From: Dyella ginsengisoli LA-4
Lineage (GTDB): Bacteria > Pseudomonadota > Gammaproteobacteria > Xanthomonadales > Rhodanobacteraceae
NCBI RefSeq assembly: GCF_000334915.1
Contig: NZ_AMSF01000055.1
Coordinates: forward strand, 96,558 to 160,557
Direction of reading: 5' to 3'
Length of the DNA: 64,000 nt
The translations under genes and the position numbers were made by a program. Below the pieces are notes generated by a model. That model ran no database searches and had not been told where the DNA came from. It saw only the letters and a program-made list of their open reading frames with translations. Shown piece after piece: positions 17,640 to 26,646 of this stretch. How positions within the stretch are numbered: position 1 is the stretch's first letter; every line of letters starts with the position of its first letter.

Positions 17640-18497
17640 ATGACCGACCTGCCCCTCTGGATGTGGATCGTTTCCGCCGGCGTGCTCGGCCTGCTGGTGG
17701 GCAGTTTCCTCAACGTGGTGATCCTGCGCCTGCCCGCCAGGCTCGAAGCCGAATGGCGGGCCGATGCCATCGCCGTGCTCGAACTGGAGGGAGAGCCGCA
17801 GGCACCGCCGCCGGGCATCGTGTTCGAGCCTTCGCACTGCCCGAAGTGCAAGCACCGGCTGGCGTTCTACGACAACATCCCGGTCTTCGGCTGGCTGCTG
17901 CTGCGAGGGCGCTGCCGCTATTGCAGCGAACCCATCTCGGCACAGTATCCGCTGGTCGAGCTGGTCACCGGCCTGTGCAGCGCGGCGATCGTCTGGCGTT
18001 TTGGCGCAGGCTGGCCGGCACTGGCCGGACTGGCCTTCACCTGGGCCCTGATCGCCCTGTCCGGCATCGACCTGCGCACGCAGCTGCTGCCCGACCAGAT
18101 CGTCTATCCGTTGCTGTGGCTGGGTCTGCTGCTGTCGCTGGCCCCCTTCCTCGTACAACCGGGCCCGGCCATTCTCGCCGCGGCCATCGGCTACCTCAGC
18201 CTGTGGAGCGTGTACTGGGGGTTCAAATTGCTCACCGGGAAGGAGGGCATGGGACACGGCGACTTCAAGCTGCTCGCCGCCCTTGGCGCCTGGATGGGGC
18301 TGGGCTGCCTGCTGCCGGTCGTGCTGCTGTCGTCGCTGATCGGTGCGATCGTGGGTGGCACGCTGATGGCGCTGAAGCGCCACGAACGCGATGTCCCGAT
18401 GCCGTTCGGTCCTTTCATCGCGGCCGCGGGCTGGGTCTGGTTCGTCGCGGGCGACCAGCTGTGGGCGGCCTACGCCCACCTCACCGGATTGCACTGA
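17640..18497 (+). CDS. pilD: Prepilin peptidase and N-methyltransferase PilD
   Basis: The 285-residue bifunctional enzyme cleaves prepilin leader peptides and methylates the new N-terminus. Four zinc cysteines are visible (C67, C70 in CPKCKHR; C92, C95 in CRYC). The two aspartic-protease residues are D144 in SGIDLRTQLLPDQ and D208 in the G-x-G-D type motif GMGHGDFKLL. About eight membrane helices fit the family. The same enzyme probably also serves type II secretion pseudopilins. Confidence 0.96.
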   Translation: MTDLPLWMWIVSAGVLGLLVGSFLNVVILRLPARLEAEWRADAIAVLELEGEPQAPPPGIVFEPSHCPKCKHRLAFYDNIPVFGWLLLRGRCRYCSEPISAQYPLVELVTGLCSAAIVWRFGAGWPALAGLAFTWALIALSGIDLRTQLLPDQIVYPLLWLGLLLSLAPFLVQPGPAILAAAIGYLSLWSVYWGFKLLTGKEGMGHGDFKLLAALGAWMGLGCLLPVVLLSSLIGAIVGGTLMALKRHERDVPMPFGPFIAAAGWVWFVAGDQLWAAYAHLTGLH

Positions 18498-18504
18498 GGC
18501 ATCC

Positions 18505-19110
18505 GTGTCCGGCTTCGTGGTCGCACTCACCGGGGGCGTCGCTGCGGGCAAGAGCGCCGTGGAAGACCGCTTCCGCGCCCTCGGCGTCGGCGTGCACGAC
18601 GCCGACCGCGCGGCACGCGAGGTGATCGAGCCGGAGACACCTGGCCTGGCCGCCATCGTGGAGGCTTTCGGCGGTGAGGTGCTGGGCGCCGACGGACGCC
18701 TCGACCGCCCATCCATGCGACGTCGCATTTTCGCCGACCGCGATGCCCGCCATACGCTCGAGGCGATCATCCACCCACGCGTTCGCCAGTGGCTGCGCGA
18801 CCGCGCCGACGATGATCCGGGGCCTTACTGCATCCTGGCCATCCCCCTGCTGGTGGAAAACCTGGCGCATTACCGCTGGGTCGATCGCGTGCTGGTGGTC
18901 GACGTGGATCCGCAGGAACAGGTGCGCCGGCTGATGCGGCGCGACGCCGTGGACGAGGCACTGGCCCGGCGCATGCTGGCCAGCCAGGCATCGCGCGAAC
19001 AACGACTGGCCATCGCCGACGACGTGATCGACAACGGCGGCCCCGAAGACGCCCTGGACGAGCAGGTGCGCGCCCTGCATGCGCGCTATCTCGCGCTTGC
19101 CCGCGCCTGA
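18505..19110 (+). CDS. coaE: Dephospho-CoA kinase
   Basis: The 201-residue P-loop kinase has GGVAAGKS (residues 10-17), HDADRAAREV, and the lid region VDPQEQVRRLMRRD ... RRMLASQASREQRLAIADDVIDNGG typical of CoaE. It phosphorylates dephospho-CoA in the last step of CoA synthesis. A GTG start at 18505, seven bases after the pilD stop, gives the usual N-terminus. The pilB-pilC-pilD-coaE order is widely conserved in gammaproteobacteria. Confidence 0.95.
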   Translation: MSGFVVALTGGVAAGKSAVEDRFRALGVGVHDADRAAREVIEPETPGLAAIVEAFGGEVLGADGRLDRPSMRRRIFADRDARHTLEAIIHPRVRQWLRDRADDDPGPYCILAIPLLVENLAHYRWVDRVLVVDVDPQEQVRRLMRRDAVDEALARRMLASQASREQRLAIADDVIDNGGPEDALDEQVRALHARYLALARA

Positions 19111-19114
19111 GAAG

Positions 19115-19513
19115 TCAGCTCCCGAGCAGGGTCCGGAGAATCGCCTGGTCGGCTGGCGCCAGTTGCGTGGGGGTGAGCGCCTCGGGTCGATGCCATTGCA
19201 GGCCCTGCCCCTCCAGCGGGCAGGGAGTGCCGTCCCAGGCGGTCACGACCCAGGTGTCCAGCAACAGGTGAAACGCGTCGTACCGCCAGGGCAGCACCAG
19301 CAGCGGATACGCCTCGCGCACCTCGATGCCCAGCTCCTCGCGCAGCTCGCGCACGAGTCCGGCGAACGGAATCTCGTCCGGCTCGAGCTTGCCACCGGGA
19401 AACTCCCATAGCCCGGCCAGATGCTTGCCGGGCGGGCGCTCGGTGACCAGCACCGCACCATCATGCCGGCGCAGCACGCCGGCCATGACATGCAGCGGTC
19501 CGGGCAGGGCCAT
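19115..19513 (-). CDS. mutT: Nudix hydrolase, 8-oxo-dGTP diphosphatase (MutT-like)
   Basis: The 132-residue protein has a complete Nudix box at residues 41-63: G41, E47, then REL-REE-LGI (residues 55-63), in the order G-x5-E-x7-R-E-x-x-E-E-x-G. The size and the WEFPGGKLEP lead-in fit MutT, which removes oxidised dGTP from the nucleotide pool. The start overlaps the folA stop by one base (TGATG), so the two are coupled. Its 3' end converges with coaE with only four bases between. Confidence 0.9.
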   Translation of the reverse strand: MALPGPLHVMAGVLRRHDGAVLVTERPPGKHLAGLWEFPGGKLEPDEIPFAGLVRELREELGIEVREAYPLLVLPWRYDAFHLLLDTWVVTAWDGTPCPLEGQGLQWHRPEALTPTQLAPADQAILRTLLGS

Positions 19514-20001
19514 CAGGCGTTGCGGATGTACTCGACCATGTCGAAGTCGTACGCGTGGTCAGCGTCCGCCTTGTGGTGGGTCCGCGAAACCTCGGTCCAC
19601 TCGCTGAAATGGACGCCCGGGAAAAAGGTGTCAGCGCCATCCACTGCAGCGTTCACCCAGGTCAGGTACAGGCGCTGGGCTACCGGAAGCGCCTCGGCAT
19701 AGACCTGGCCACCGCCGATCACCATCAGGCCCGTGCCGTCGGCACGCGCACGCGCCTCCTCGATCGAGCGCACCGTGACCTGCCCCGGAAACGGCGCCTC
19801 GTGGCGCTTGCTGAGCACCAGATTGGTGCGGCCCGGCAACGCCTTGCCGATCGCCAGCGCGGTGTTGTAGCCCATCAGCACGTACTTGCCGAGGGTGAGC
19901 TCCTTGAACCAGCGCAGGTCGTCCGGCAAGTGCCAGGGCAACTGGCCCTTGCGGCCGATGGCGAAGTTCTCGTCGAGGGCGGCGATCAGCGAAACGGCCA
20001 T
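19513..20001 (-). CDS. folA: Dihydrofolate reductase
   Basis: The 162-residue enzyme reduces dihydrofolate to tetrahydrofolate with NADPH. The family pattern is clear: SLIAALDENFAIGRKGQLPWHLPDDLRWFKELTLGK with the active-site acid in PDDL, then VLMGYNTALAIGKALPGR, and VIGGGQVYAEALP for NADPH. It lies downstream of thyA on the same strand, the usual pairing because ThyA produces the dihydrofolate. Gap 20002-20137 holds a G+C-rich 8-base hairpin (20032-20039 with 20041-20048) but no clear terminator. Confidence 0.95.
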   Translation of the reverse strand: MAVSLIAALDENFAIGRKGQLPWHLPDDLRWFKELTLGKYVLMGYNTALAIGKALPGRTNLVLSKRHEAPFPGQVTVRSIEEARARADGTGLMVIGGGQVYAEALPVAQRLYLTWVNAAVDGADTFFPGVHFSEWTEVSRTHHKADADHAYDFDMVEYIRNA

Positions 20002-20137
20002 GACAATCCTTGCTGCGAAAGTGGCAACGCAGTGCGCCCGGGGCGCACCGTTAACCGGCGGATTCTACCGCGCATCGACGGGCACGGCACCCTTGACGGC
20101 CGGGTACGGGGTCCCGCAGGCGGTCATGCGGGGTCGA

Positions 20138-20932
20138 TCAGACGGCCACGGGGGCCTTGATCGCCGGATGCGACTGGTAACCCTCGATGGCCACGTCCTC
20201 GTAGCGGAAGTCGAAGATCGAGCGTACCCCGGGGTTCAGCCGCAGCGTCGGCGGCGGCAGCGGCTCGCGTGTGAGCTGCAGCCTCGCCTGCTCCAAATGG
20301 TTGTTGTACAGGTGCGCGTCGCCCAGCGTGTGGACGAAATCCCCGACCTCGAGGCCGCAGACCTGCGCCACCATGTGGGTCAACAGGGCGTAGCTGGCGA
20401 TGTTGAACGGCACGCCGAGGAAGATGTCGCCCGAGCGCTGGTACAGCTGGCAGCTCAGCCGCCCGTCCGCGACGTAGAACTGGAACAGCGTGTGGCAGGG
20501 CATCAGCGCCATTTTCGGCAGCTCGCCCACGTTCCATGCGCTGACGATCAGCCGGCGCGAATCGGGATTGCGGCGGATCTCGTCCACCACCCAGCGGATC
20601 TGGTCCACCGCGCCACCATCGGCCGTGGGCCAGCTGCGCCACTGCGCGCCGTAGACCGGCCCGAGATCGCCGTGGGCATCGGCCCACTCGTCCCAGATGC
20701 TGACCCCGTTCTCCTTGAGGTAGGCGATGTTGGTTTCGCCGCGCAGGAACCAGATCAGCTCGTGGACGATCGAGCGCAGGTGCAGCTTCTTGGTGGTGAC
20801 CAGCGGGAAGCCCCGCGCCAAGTCGAAACGCATCTGCCAGCCGAACACGCTGCGCGTGCCGGTGCCGGTGCGGTCGGATTTTTCGGTGCCGTGTTCCAGC
20901 ACATGGCGAAGCAGGTCGAGGTAGGCGCGCAT
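20138..20932 (-). CDS. thyA: Thymidylate synthase
   Basis: At 264 residues it is exactly the length of the Escherichia coli enzyme, and the catalytic cysteine falls at the same number, C146 in [11 protein letters not shown]. The N-terminal [12 protein letters not shown], the RRLIVSAWN arginine pair and the C-terminal [13 protein letters not shown] are all in place. It makes dTMP from dUMP using methylene-tetrahydrofolate, in the cytoplasm. It is divergent from the AIM24 gene across 109 bases. Confidence 0.97.
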   Translation of the reverse strand: MRAYLDLLRHVLEHGTEKSDRTGTGTRSVFGWQMRFDLARGFPLVTTKKLHLRSIVHELIWFLRGETNIAYLKENGVSIWDEWADAHGDLGPVYGAQWRSWPTADGGAVDQIRWVVDEIRRNPDSRRLIVSAWNVGELPKMALMPCHTLFQFYVADGRLSCQLYQRSGDIFLGVPFNIASYALLTHMVAQVCGLEVGDFVHTLGDAHLYNNHLEQARLQLTREPLPPPTLRLNPGVRSIFDFRYEDVAIEGYQSHPAIKAPVAV

Positions 20933-21041
20933 CCGCCAAGATTACCAGCCGCCGCCCGTCGACCGGGAGGCATGACAAGGGTCACTCCCCGGCACCGGCG
21001 CACGCGCCTAGACTCGGACTTTTCCCAGGGAGGCAACGCAG

Positions 21042-22058
21042 ATGGCCCAGTGGTACTTCAGCTACGGCAAGGACGCCGAACGGATCGGCCCGCTCGACGA
21101 CATGGCGGCCCGCGAGCAGGCGCGGCGCCAGCCCGACGGCTACTGCTGGCGCGAGGGGTTCACCGAGTGGAAGCCGGTCCGCGCGGTCGGCGAGCTGGCC
21201 TCCGGCCTGGGAACGACGTCGATGCCACCACCGGCGCCGCCGCTGCAGGGAGCCGGCGCCGACGAGATCGACTACCGCATCGTCGGCACCGACATGCAGT
21301 TCGTCGAGATCGAGCTGGACCCGGGCGAGAGCGCCGTGGCCGAGGCCGGCGCCCTCATGTACAAGGAATCCGACATCCAGATGGATACGGTCTTCGGCGA
21401 CGGCTCGGCCGCCAGCCAGGGCGGCGGCCTGATGGACAAGCTGCTGTCGGCCGGCAAGCGCGTGATCACCGGCGAAAGCCTGTTCACCACCGTATTCACC
21501 CATGCCGGCAGCGGCAAGGCCAAGGTGGCGTTCGCCGCGCCCTACCCCGGCACGGTGATGGCGATGAAGCTGTCCGAGCACAACGGCCGGCTGATCTGCC
21601 AGAAGGACTCGTTCCTGGCCGGCGCGCGGGGCGTGCAGCTGGGCATCTTCTTCCAGCGCAAGATCCTCACCGGCCTGTTCGGCGGCGAGGGCTTCATCAT
21701 GCAGAAGCTCGAAGGCGACGGCTGGGTGTTCGTGCATGCCGGCGGCACCGTGGTGCAGCGCGAGCTCAAGGCCGGCGAGCGGCTGGATGTGGACACCGGC
21801 TGCGTGGTCGCCTTCCACGATACGGTGAGCATGGACGTGAAGCCCGTCGGCGGCATCAAGAGCATGTTCTTCGGCGGCGAGGGCATGTTCCTGGCAACCC
21901 TGACCGGGCCCGGCACGGTGTGGCTGCAGTCGCTGCCGTTCTCGCGCATGGCCGGACGCATGCTGGCGGCGGCGCCGCAGGGCGGCGGACAGCGGCGCGG
22001 CGAGGGTTCGATCCTCGGCGGACTGGGCGACATCCTCGGCGGCGACCGCAACTTCTGA
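21042..22058 (+). CDS. TIGR00266/AIM24-family protein with N-terminal GYF_2-like domain
   Basis: The 338-residue protein has two parts. Residues 1-50 (WYFSYGKDAERIGPLDDMAA ... WREGFTEWKPV) look like the GYF_2/DUF4339 domain. Residues 80-310 match the AIM24 beta-sandwich family (QFVEIELDPGESAVAEAGAL, GGEGFIMQKLEGDGWVFV, VDTGCVVAFHDTVSMDV). A glycine-rich tail (GSILGGLGDILGGDRNF) ends the protein. No enzymatic role is established for the bacterial family. It has no signal peptide and is followed by a REP-like repeat. Confidence 0.85.
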   Translation: MAQWYFSYGKDAERIGPLDDMAAREQARRQPDGYCWREGFTEWKPVRAVGELASGLGTTSMPPPAPPLQGAGADEIDYRIVGTDMQFVEIELDPGESAVAEAGALMYKESDIQMDTVFGDGSAASQGGGLMDKLLSAGKRVITGESLFTTVFTHAGSGKAKVAFAAPYPGTVMAMKLSEHNGRLICQKDSFLAGARGVQLGIFFQRKILTGLFGGEGFIMQKLEGDGWVFVHAGGTVVQRELKAGERLDVDTGCVVAFHDTVSMDVKPVGGIKSMFFGGEGMFLATLTGPGTVWLQSLPFSRMAGRMLAAAPQGGGQRRGEGSILGGLGDILGGDRNF

Positions 22059-22083
22059 GGTCCCGCAAGGCGCTCGTCACACG

Positions 22084-22169
22084 GTAGGAGCCCGCTCGCG
22101 GGCGATGCCTTTCCTGCCCGCTTCGATGCGGATCAGGAGCAGGAGCATCGCCCGCGAGCGGGCTCCTAC
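22084..22169. repeat. REP/REPIN-like inverted repeat between AIM24 gene and lgt
   Basis: A 25-base left arm (22084-22108) beginning GTAGGAGCCCGCTCGCGG is the exact reverse complement of the right arm (22145-22169) ending GCGGGCTCCTAC, with 36 bases between. Each arm is itself partly palindromic (CCCGC-TC-GCGGG). The GTAGGAGC head is typical of REP sequences in Pseudomonas and Xanthomonadales, and two inverted copies make a REPIN. No RAYT transposase is in the window. The right arm includes the stop codon of lgt. The location between convergent genes suits a role as transcript end or mRNA protector. Confidence 0.85.
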
Positions 22170-23044
22170 CCGGCCGCCAGCGGCAGCACCGGGGCGCGCC
22201 GCGACATCGCGAGCAGCACCAGCCCCACGACGATCAGCGGGATCGACTGCACCTGGCCCATGGTCAGCCAACCCCAGGCCAGGTAGCCCAGCTGCGGATC
22301 CGGCACGCGCACGAACTCCACCGCGAAGCGGAAGCAGCCATACAGCAGCGCGAACAGGCCGGAGACGAGATAGCGCGGCCGCGGCTTGAGCGACACCAGC
22401 CAAAGCACCGCGAACATCAACACGCCTTCCAGCGCCAGCTCGTACAGCTGCGAGGGGTGACGTGGCAGGCCGCCGAACTGCTGCAGGCGCTCGGTCAACG
22501 AGGGGTTGCCGGCCGCCAGTTGCAGATCCTCTTCGCGTGAACCGGGGAAAATCATCGCCCACGGCACGTCGCCGGGCTTGCCCCACAACTCGCCGTTGAT
22601 GAAGTTGCCCAGCCGCCCCAGCCCCAGACCCAGAGGCACCATCGGCGCCACGAAATCGATCGTGTCGAACGGATGCAGCCGGTGCCGGCGCGACCACCAC
22701 CAGCCCGCCAGCACCACACCGAGCAGGCCGCCGTGAAAGCTCATGCCTCCGTCCCACACCTTGAACAGGGCCAGCGGGTCGCGCCAGATCCAGCCGGGGC
22801 CGCCGGCGTAGTAGAACAGCATGTACCAGACGCGGCCGCCGACGATCACGCCCATCATGCCGTAGAACATCAGGTCGCCCAGCGCGTCGCGGCTCACCGG
22901 CAACCGGCCCCTGCGCCGACGGTACTCGGCCAGCGTCGCGACCAGCAGAAAGCCTAACAGGTACATCAGTCCGTACCAGTGCACCTGCAATGGCCCGAGG
23001 CTGAAGGCCACGGGATCGAACTGGACGACAAAGGGCTGGGTCAT
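22166..23044 (-). CDS. lgt: Prolipoprotein diacylglyceryl transferase
   Basis: The 292-residue polytopic enzyme adds diacylglycerol to the lipobox cysteine of prelipoproteins in the inner membrane. The signature [14 protein letters not shown] and the N-terminal [13 protein letters not shown] are present, and about seven membrane helices are visible. The C-terminal residues and the TAG stop fall in or next to the right arm of the REP-like repeat. It is divergent from the S9 peptidase gene over 188 bases. Confidence 0.95.
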   Translation of the reverse strand: MTQPFVVQFDPVAFSLGPLQVHWYGLMYLLGFLLVATLAEYRRRRGRLPVSRDALGDLMFYGMMGVIVGGRVWYMLFYYAGGPGWIWRDPLALFKVWDGGMSFHGGLLGVVLAGWWWSRRHRLHPFDTIDFVAPMVPLGLGLGRLGNFINGELWGKPGDVPWAMIFPGSREEDLQLAAGNPSLTERLQQFGGLPRHPSQLYELALEGVLMFAVLWLVSLKPRPRYLVSGLFALLYGCFRFAVEFVRVPDPQLGYLAWGWLTMGQVQSIPLIVVGLVLLAMSRRAPVLPLAAG

Positions 23045-23232
23045 GGCGAGCCGACGGCAAAAAGGGCAAGTCTAGCCGTCGGCCCGCCGTTCCGGAAAAC
23101 CGAAGGGGTGCCGCGGCGGATGGATATACTGCCCATTCAGGGAAACAGGGGACCCGGTCGAGTTGCCGGGACACCGGGCGCGAGGCTCCTCCGCGCCCGG
23201 TCGCGCATGGAGGAGCATCCAGGGGGATACAC

Positions 23233-25188
23233 ATGCAGAAGCATCTTGGGATGGCGCTGTTGGGCGCAGTGCTGGGTTGCGTGACGGTGGCCGCCGGCGC
23301 CACCGATCTGATTCCAGTCGAGTCGTTCGCCAGGCATCCCGCGATATCGACGCCACGCCTGTCGCCGGACGGCCAGTACCTCGCGGTACGCATGGATGGC
23401 GACGATGGCGCGCACGCGCTGGTGGTTTTCCAGGTTGCCGACATGAGCCATCCGGCCAGCATGCTGCGGATGCCCAAGTACGAGGTGCCAGCCAATTTCG
23501 TCTGGGTAAGCCCGACCCGGCTGATCATCGAGAAGGGCCGCGAGTACGGCTCGATCGAGCAGCCCAGGCTGACCGGCGAGATCCTCGCTACCGACTTCGA
23601 CGGCAAGAACCAGGATTACCTGTTCGGCATCGATGCCATGAAGTACGGGAGGCGCGCATCCACCCGCGGCACCGACCGCGGCTGGGGCTTCTTCGACGGC
23701 AAACCGGACCACGCCAACGGCCATTTCTACATGGCCGCCGAAGGCTGGGACAGTAACCACCAGAGCTCGCTGTACGACGTGGATGCCGAGCGCAACACGC
23801 GACACCTGATCGGTGACATCGGCGTGTCGGGCATGAGCTTCATGGTCGGCAAGGATGGCCAGGCACATTACGCCTTCGGCACCAACATCGACTTCGACTA
23901 CGTCGTCTACCACCGGGTGGGCTCGAGCTGGTCGCCGATGACGCCGTCCCAGGTCGGCGTCCGGTTCAACCCGCTGGAAAGCACGCCCGACGGCCAGCAC
24001 GTGTATGCGACCTACAGCGCTGACGGCGGCCCCAGTTCGCTCGTATCGATGGCCGAGGACGGCAGCGACCGCCAGGTGATCGCCCGCGCGGACTTCGGCA
24101 GCGTGGGCGTGATCGAATGGACGGCGAAGCCGGAACAGCCCTTCGCGACGACGCTGGCTACCGGTGTGCCGACGCCCCGCTACGTCGATCCGAACGCGCC
24201 GATGGCCAAGCTGCACCGGGCGCTGAGCCTGAAGTTCCCGGGCAGCTACGTGCACTTCGTCAACTTCAGCGACGACGGCAGCGAGCTGCTGTTCGGCGTC
24301 AGCAGCGACCGCACGCCAGGCACCTACTTCCTCATCAATACCCGTACCTACAAGGTGCAGAAGCTGTTCGACGTGGAGCCATGGATCAATCCGGCGCAGA
24401 TGGCCGAACGGCGGCCGGTGACCTTCATCGCCCGCGACGGCACGCCGATCGAGGCGATCCTGACGCTGCCCAGAGGCGCCGGCGAAAAGAACCTGCCGAT
24501 GGTGCTGCTGCCGCATGGCGGCCCGATCGGCATCGAGGACGACTGGTTCTACGACAGCGACGCGCAGTTCCTCGCCAACCGCGGCTATCTGGTACTGCAG
24601 ATCAATTTCCGCGGTTCGGGCGGACGCGGCGTGGACTTCCAGCAGGCCGGCTACCAGCAGTGGGGCACCGGCATCGTGCAGGACCTGATCGACGGGACCA
24701 GGTGGACCATCGCCCAAGGCTACGCCGATCCCAAGCGGATCTGCGTCTATGGCGCCAGCTACGGCGGCTATGCCGCGATGATGGCGCCGATCCGCGCCCC
24801 CGGCCTGTTCAAGTGCGCCGTCGGCTACGCCGGCATCTACGACATGGCCATGCGCTACAAGAAGGGCGACACTCGCGAGAGCGAGCTGGGGCGCAACGCC
24901 TTGCGCGCCGAAATGGGCGACGACACCGCCACGCTTGACGCCAATTCGCCGGACAAGCTCGCCGACAAGATCGACGTCCCCGTGCTGCTGATCCACGGCG
25001 AAGACGACCAGCGCGCGCCCTTCGCCCAGTTCAAGGCCATGACCGCCGCGCTCGATGCGGCACACAAGCCTTACCAGACCCTGGTCAAGCCGGGAGAAGG
25101 ACACGGCTTCTACGACGAGAAGAACAACATCGACCTGCTGAACACACTGCAGGCCTTCCTCGAGAAGCACATCGGCAAGGGCGGCTGA
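23233..25188 (+). CDS. Secreted S9-family prolyl-oligopeptidase-like peptidase
   Basis: The 651-residue protein has an N-terminal signal peptide (hydrophobic MALLGAVLGCVTVAAGA). A beta-propeller-like region of about 400 residues precedes a C-terminal alpha/beta-hydrolase domain. The triad is S509 in YGASYGGY, D592 in HGEDDQRAP and H624 in GEGHGFYDE. It is expected to cleave peptides or acyl esters in the periplasm or outside. A TATACT at 23125-23130 upstream could be a -10 element, but no good -35 was found. Such peptidases are numerous in Xanthomonadales. Confidence 0.92.
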   Translation: MQKHLGMALLGAVLGCVTVAAGATDLIPVESFARHPAISTPRLSPDGQYLAVRMDGDDGAHALVVFQVADMSHPASMLRMPKYEVPANFVWVSPTRLIIEKGREYGSIEQPRLTGEILATDFDGKNQDYLFGIDAMKYGRRASTRGTDRGWGFFDGKPDHANGHFYMAAEGWDSNHQSSLYDVDAERNTRHLIGDIGVSGMSFMVGKDGQAHYAFGTNIDFDYVVYHRVGSSWSPMTPSQVGVRFNPLESTPDGQHVYATYSADGGPSSLVSMAEDGSDRQVIARADFGSVGVIEWTAKPEQPFATTLATGVPTPRYVDPNAPMAKLHRALSLKFPGSYVHFVNFSDDGSELLFGVSSDRTPGTYFLINTRTYKVQKLFDVEPWINPAQMAERRPVTFIARDGTPIEAILTLPRGAGEKNLPMVLLPHGGPIGIEDDWFYDSDAQFLANRGYLVLQINFRGSGGRGVDFQQAGYQQWGTGIVQDLIDGTRWTIAQGYADPKRICVYGASYGGYAAMMAPIRAPGLFKCAVGYAGIYDMAMRYKKGDTRESELGRNALRAEMGDDTATLDANSPDKLADKIDVPVLLIHGEDDQRAPFAQFKAMTAALDAAHKPYQTLVKPGEGHGFYDEKNNIDLLNTLQAFLEKHIGKGG

Positions 25189-25206
25189 GCCTTGACGCCC
25201 GAAAGG

Positions 25207-25238
25207 AAAGAGGCCGCCCCTGGGCGGCCTCTTTCTTC
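25207..25238. terminator. Bidirectional terminator between convergent S9 peptidase and TPM gene
   Basis: A 13-base perfect stem, AAAGAGGCCGCCC (25207-25219) with GGGCGGCCTCTTT (25222-25234), has a two-base loop. It has T residues after it on the plus strand (CTTTCTT) and, by its A-rich left arm, T residues on the minus strand. It serves both genes, whose stops lie on either side. Confidence 0.85.
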
Positions 25239-25740
25239 AGAGCAGCACGGGACGATCCGGCAGCTCGTCCGGGTTGTCCCGGCCGTCGCTGGGGAAACTT
25301 GCCACGGCCAACGCATGGATCGCGGTGATTCCTTCCAGGCTGCCTTCGCGCCAGTGCCCGGCGGCGAACGCCGCGCGCATTCCGGCGCAGACACGCTCCC
25401 ATGCCCCCCGCTCCACCCGTTCGACCAGACCGCGATCAGCGACGATCTCGATCCGGCGCTCCGCCAGCAGCACGTAGATCAACACACCGGTATTGAGCTC
25501 GGTATCCCACACACCCAACTGGGAGAACACCTGCTGCGCCCGCTGGCGTGCGGTCACTCCCGCCCAGACTGCCGATGGCGACAGGCGCGACTCCACTGCG
25601 AAACGCAGCTCGCCGCAATGGTGGCGCTCGCCGTCGTGGATCGCCGTGGCCATCTCGTCCAGCAGCGTGGAAGGAAAGCAGCGTCGCAGCTGGAACCAGG
25701 CGCCGAACAGGTTGCGTGACAGTCGCTCGATCCGTCCCAT
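25237..25740 (-). CDS. TPM-domain protein (no signal peptide)
   Basis: From the ATG at 25740 the product has 167 residues. It resembles the TPM domain of the YgcG/Psb32 family: FPSTLLDEMATAIHDGERHHCGELRFAVESRLSP, then LLAERRIEIVADRGLVERV. It lacks a signal peptide and membrane spans, unlike its neighbour. Its start overlaps the upstream stop by one base (TGATG). The family is linked to acid-phosphatase or repair-chaperone activities in plastids, but no role is known for this bacterial form. It works presumably with the two following proteins. Confidence 0.82.
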   Translation of the reverse strand: MGRIERLSRNLFGAWFQLRRCFPSTLLDEMATAIHDGERHHCGELRFAVESRLSPSAVWAGVTARQRAQQVFSQLGVWDTELNTGVLIYVLLAERRIEIVADRGLVERVERGAWERVCAGMRAAFAAGHWREGSLEGITAIHALAVASFPSDGRDNPDELPDRPVLL

Positions 25741-26642
25741 CACCAGCTCCCCGAAGAACCGCCGCCGCCGAAGCTGCCGCCGCCACCGCTGAAGCCGCCG
25801 CCACCGAAGCCACCGCCGCTGCCGCCGCCGAATCCGCCCCCTCCAAACCCGCCGCCGCCCCAGCCGCCGCCGCCGAATCCGCCCCAGCCGCCCCAGCCAC
25901 CGCCACCGATGGAACGCCCGCCACCGCCAGGCATCAGCATCACGATGCCGCCGATGACGGCACCGAGCACTCCCACACCCACCGTCGCGGCGAGCAGCCA
26001 CAGCAGGCCGCCGGTCAGCGCCGCGCCCAGCGGCGTGCGCACGATCACGTGGGCCCGGCCGAACAGGCGGCGCAGGAACAACGCCACGAACAGGCCGATC
26101 AGCATCGCATGCCCGATATCCAGACCGCCCCGCGATCGGCTTGACTCCTTGGGCGCCGGCAGGGGCTCCCCGTCGATCAGCTTGGTCAGCGCGTCGACGC
26201 CGGCATCCAGCCCGCCGTAGAAATCGCCCTGCTTGAAGCGCGACTCGATGTACTCACGGCGGATCCTCGCGGTGGCCGCGTCCGGCACCGCACCCTCCAG
26301 CCCGTAACCGACCTCGATGCGGTCCTTGCGGTCGTTCTTGGCCACCAGCAGCAGGATGCCGTCGTCGGTGCCCTTGCGGCCGATCCTGTTGGCCTCGGCC
26401 ACCGCCAGTGAGTAGCTCTCGATGTCCTGGCCGTCCAGCGAGGGCACCATCAGCACCACCAGCTGGGCGCCCTTGCGCTGCTCCAGCGCCACCAGCTTGG
26501 CGTCCAGCGCGTCGACCTGCTGCGGCGTGAGCGTGCCGGTGAGATCGGTGACGTGGCGCGTAAGGTGCGGCACGTCCGCTGCACGCAGCGGCGTGACGCA
26601 CGCCAGCGCGAGCAGCAGGAGCAGGTGCGTCAGGCGACGCAT
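25740..26642 (-). CDS. YgcG-family TPM-domain membrane protein with glycine-rich tail
   Basis: The 300-residue protein has a signal peptide (LLLLLALACVTPLRAAD), a periplasmic TPM domain (about 30-155, with LTGTLTPQQVDALDAKL and VGYGLEGAVPDA), and two hydrophobic spans around residues 175-235. The last 60 residues are almost only glycine with Ser, Phe and Trp (GGGGWGGGGFGGGGF type). The glycine-rich tail is common in this family. It is encoded between LemA and the soluble TPM protein, an arrangement often seen in bacteria. The exact function is unknown. Confidence 0.88.
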   Translation of the reverse strand: MRRLTHLLLLLALACVTPLRAADVPHLTRHVTDLTGTLTPQQVDALDAKLVALEQRKGAQLVVLMVPSLDGQDIESYSLAVAEANRIGRKGTDDGILLLVAKNDRKDRIEVGYGLEGAVPDAATARIRREYIESRFKQGDFYGGLDAGVDALTKLIDGEPLPAPKESSRSRGGLDIGHAMLIGLFVALFLRRLFGRAHVIVRTPLGAALTGGLLWLLAATVGVGVLGAVIGGIVMLMPGGGGRSIGGGGWGGWGGFGGGGWGGGGFGGGGFGGGSGGGFGGGGFSGGGGSFGGGGSSGSW

Positions 26643-26646
26643 CGGA

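Noticed and set aside
20032..20048. Hairpin between thyA and folA as terminator
   Set aside because: The 8-base stem has a one-base loop and no T run, so thyA-folA read-through is more likely.
23101..23232. Sigma-70 promoter before the S9 peptidase gene
   Set aside because: TATACT at 23125-23130 is good, but no matching -35 at 16-18 bases was found, so it is only mentioned with the gene.
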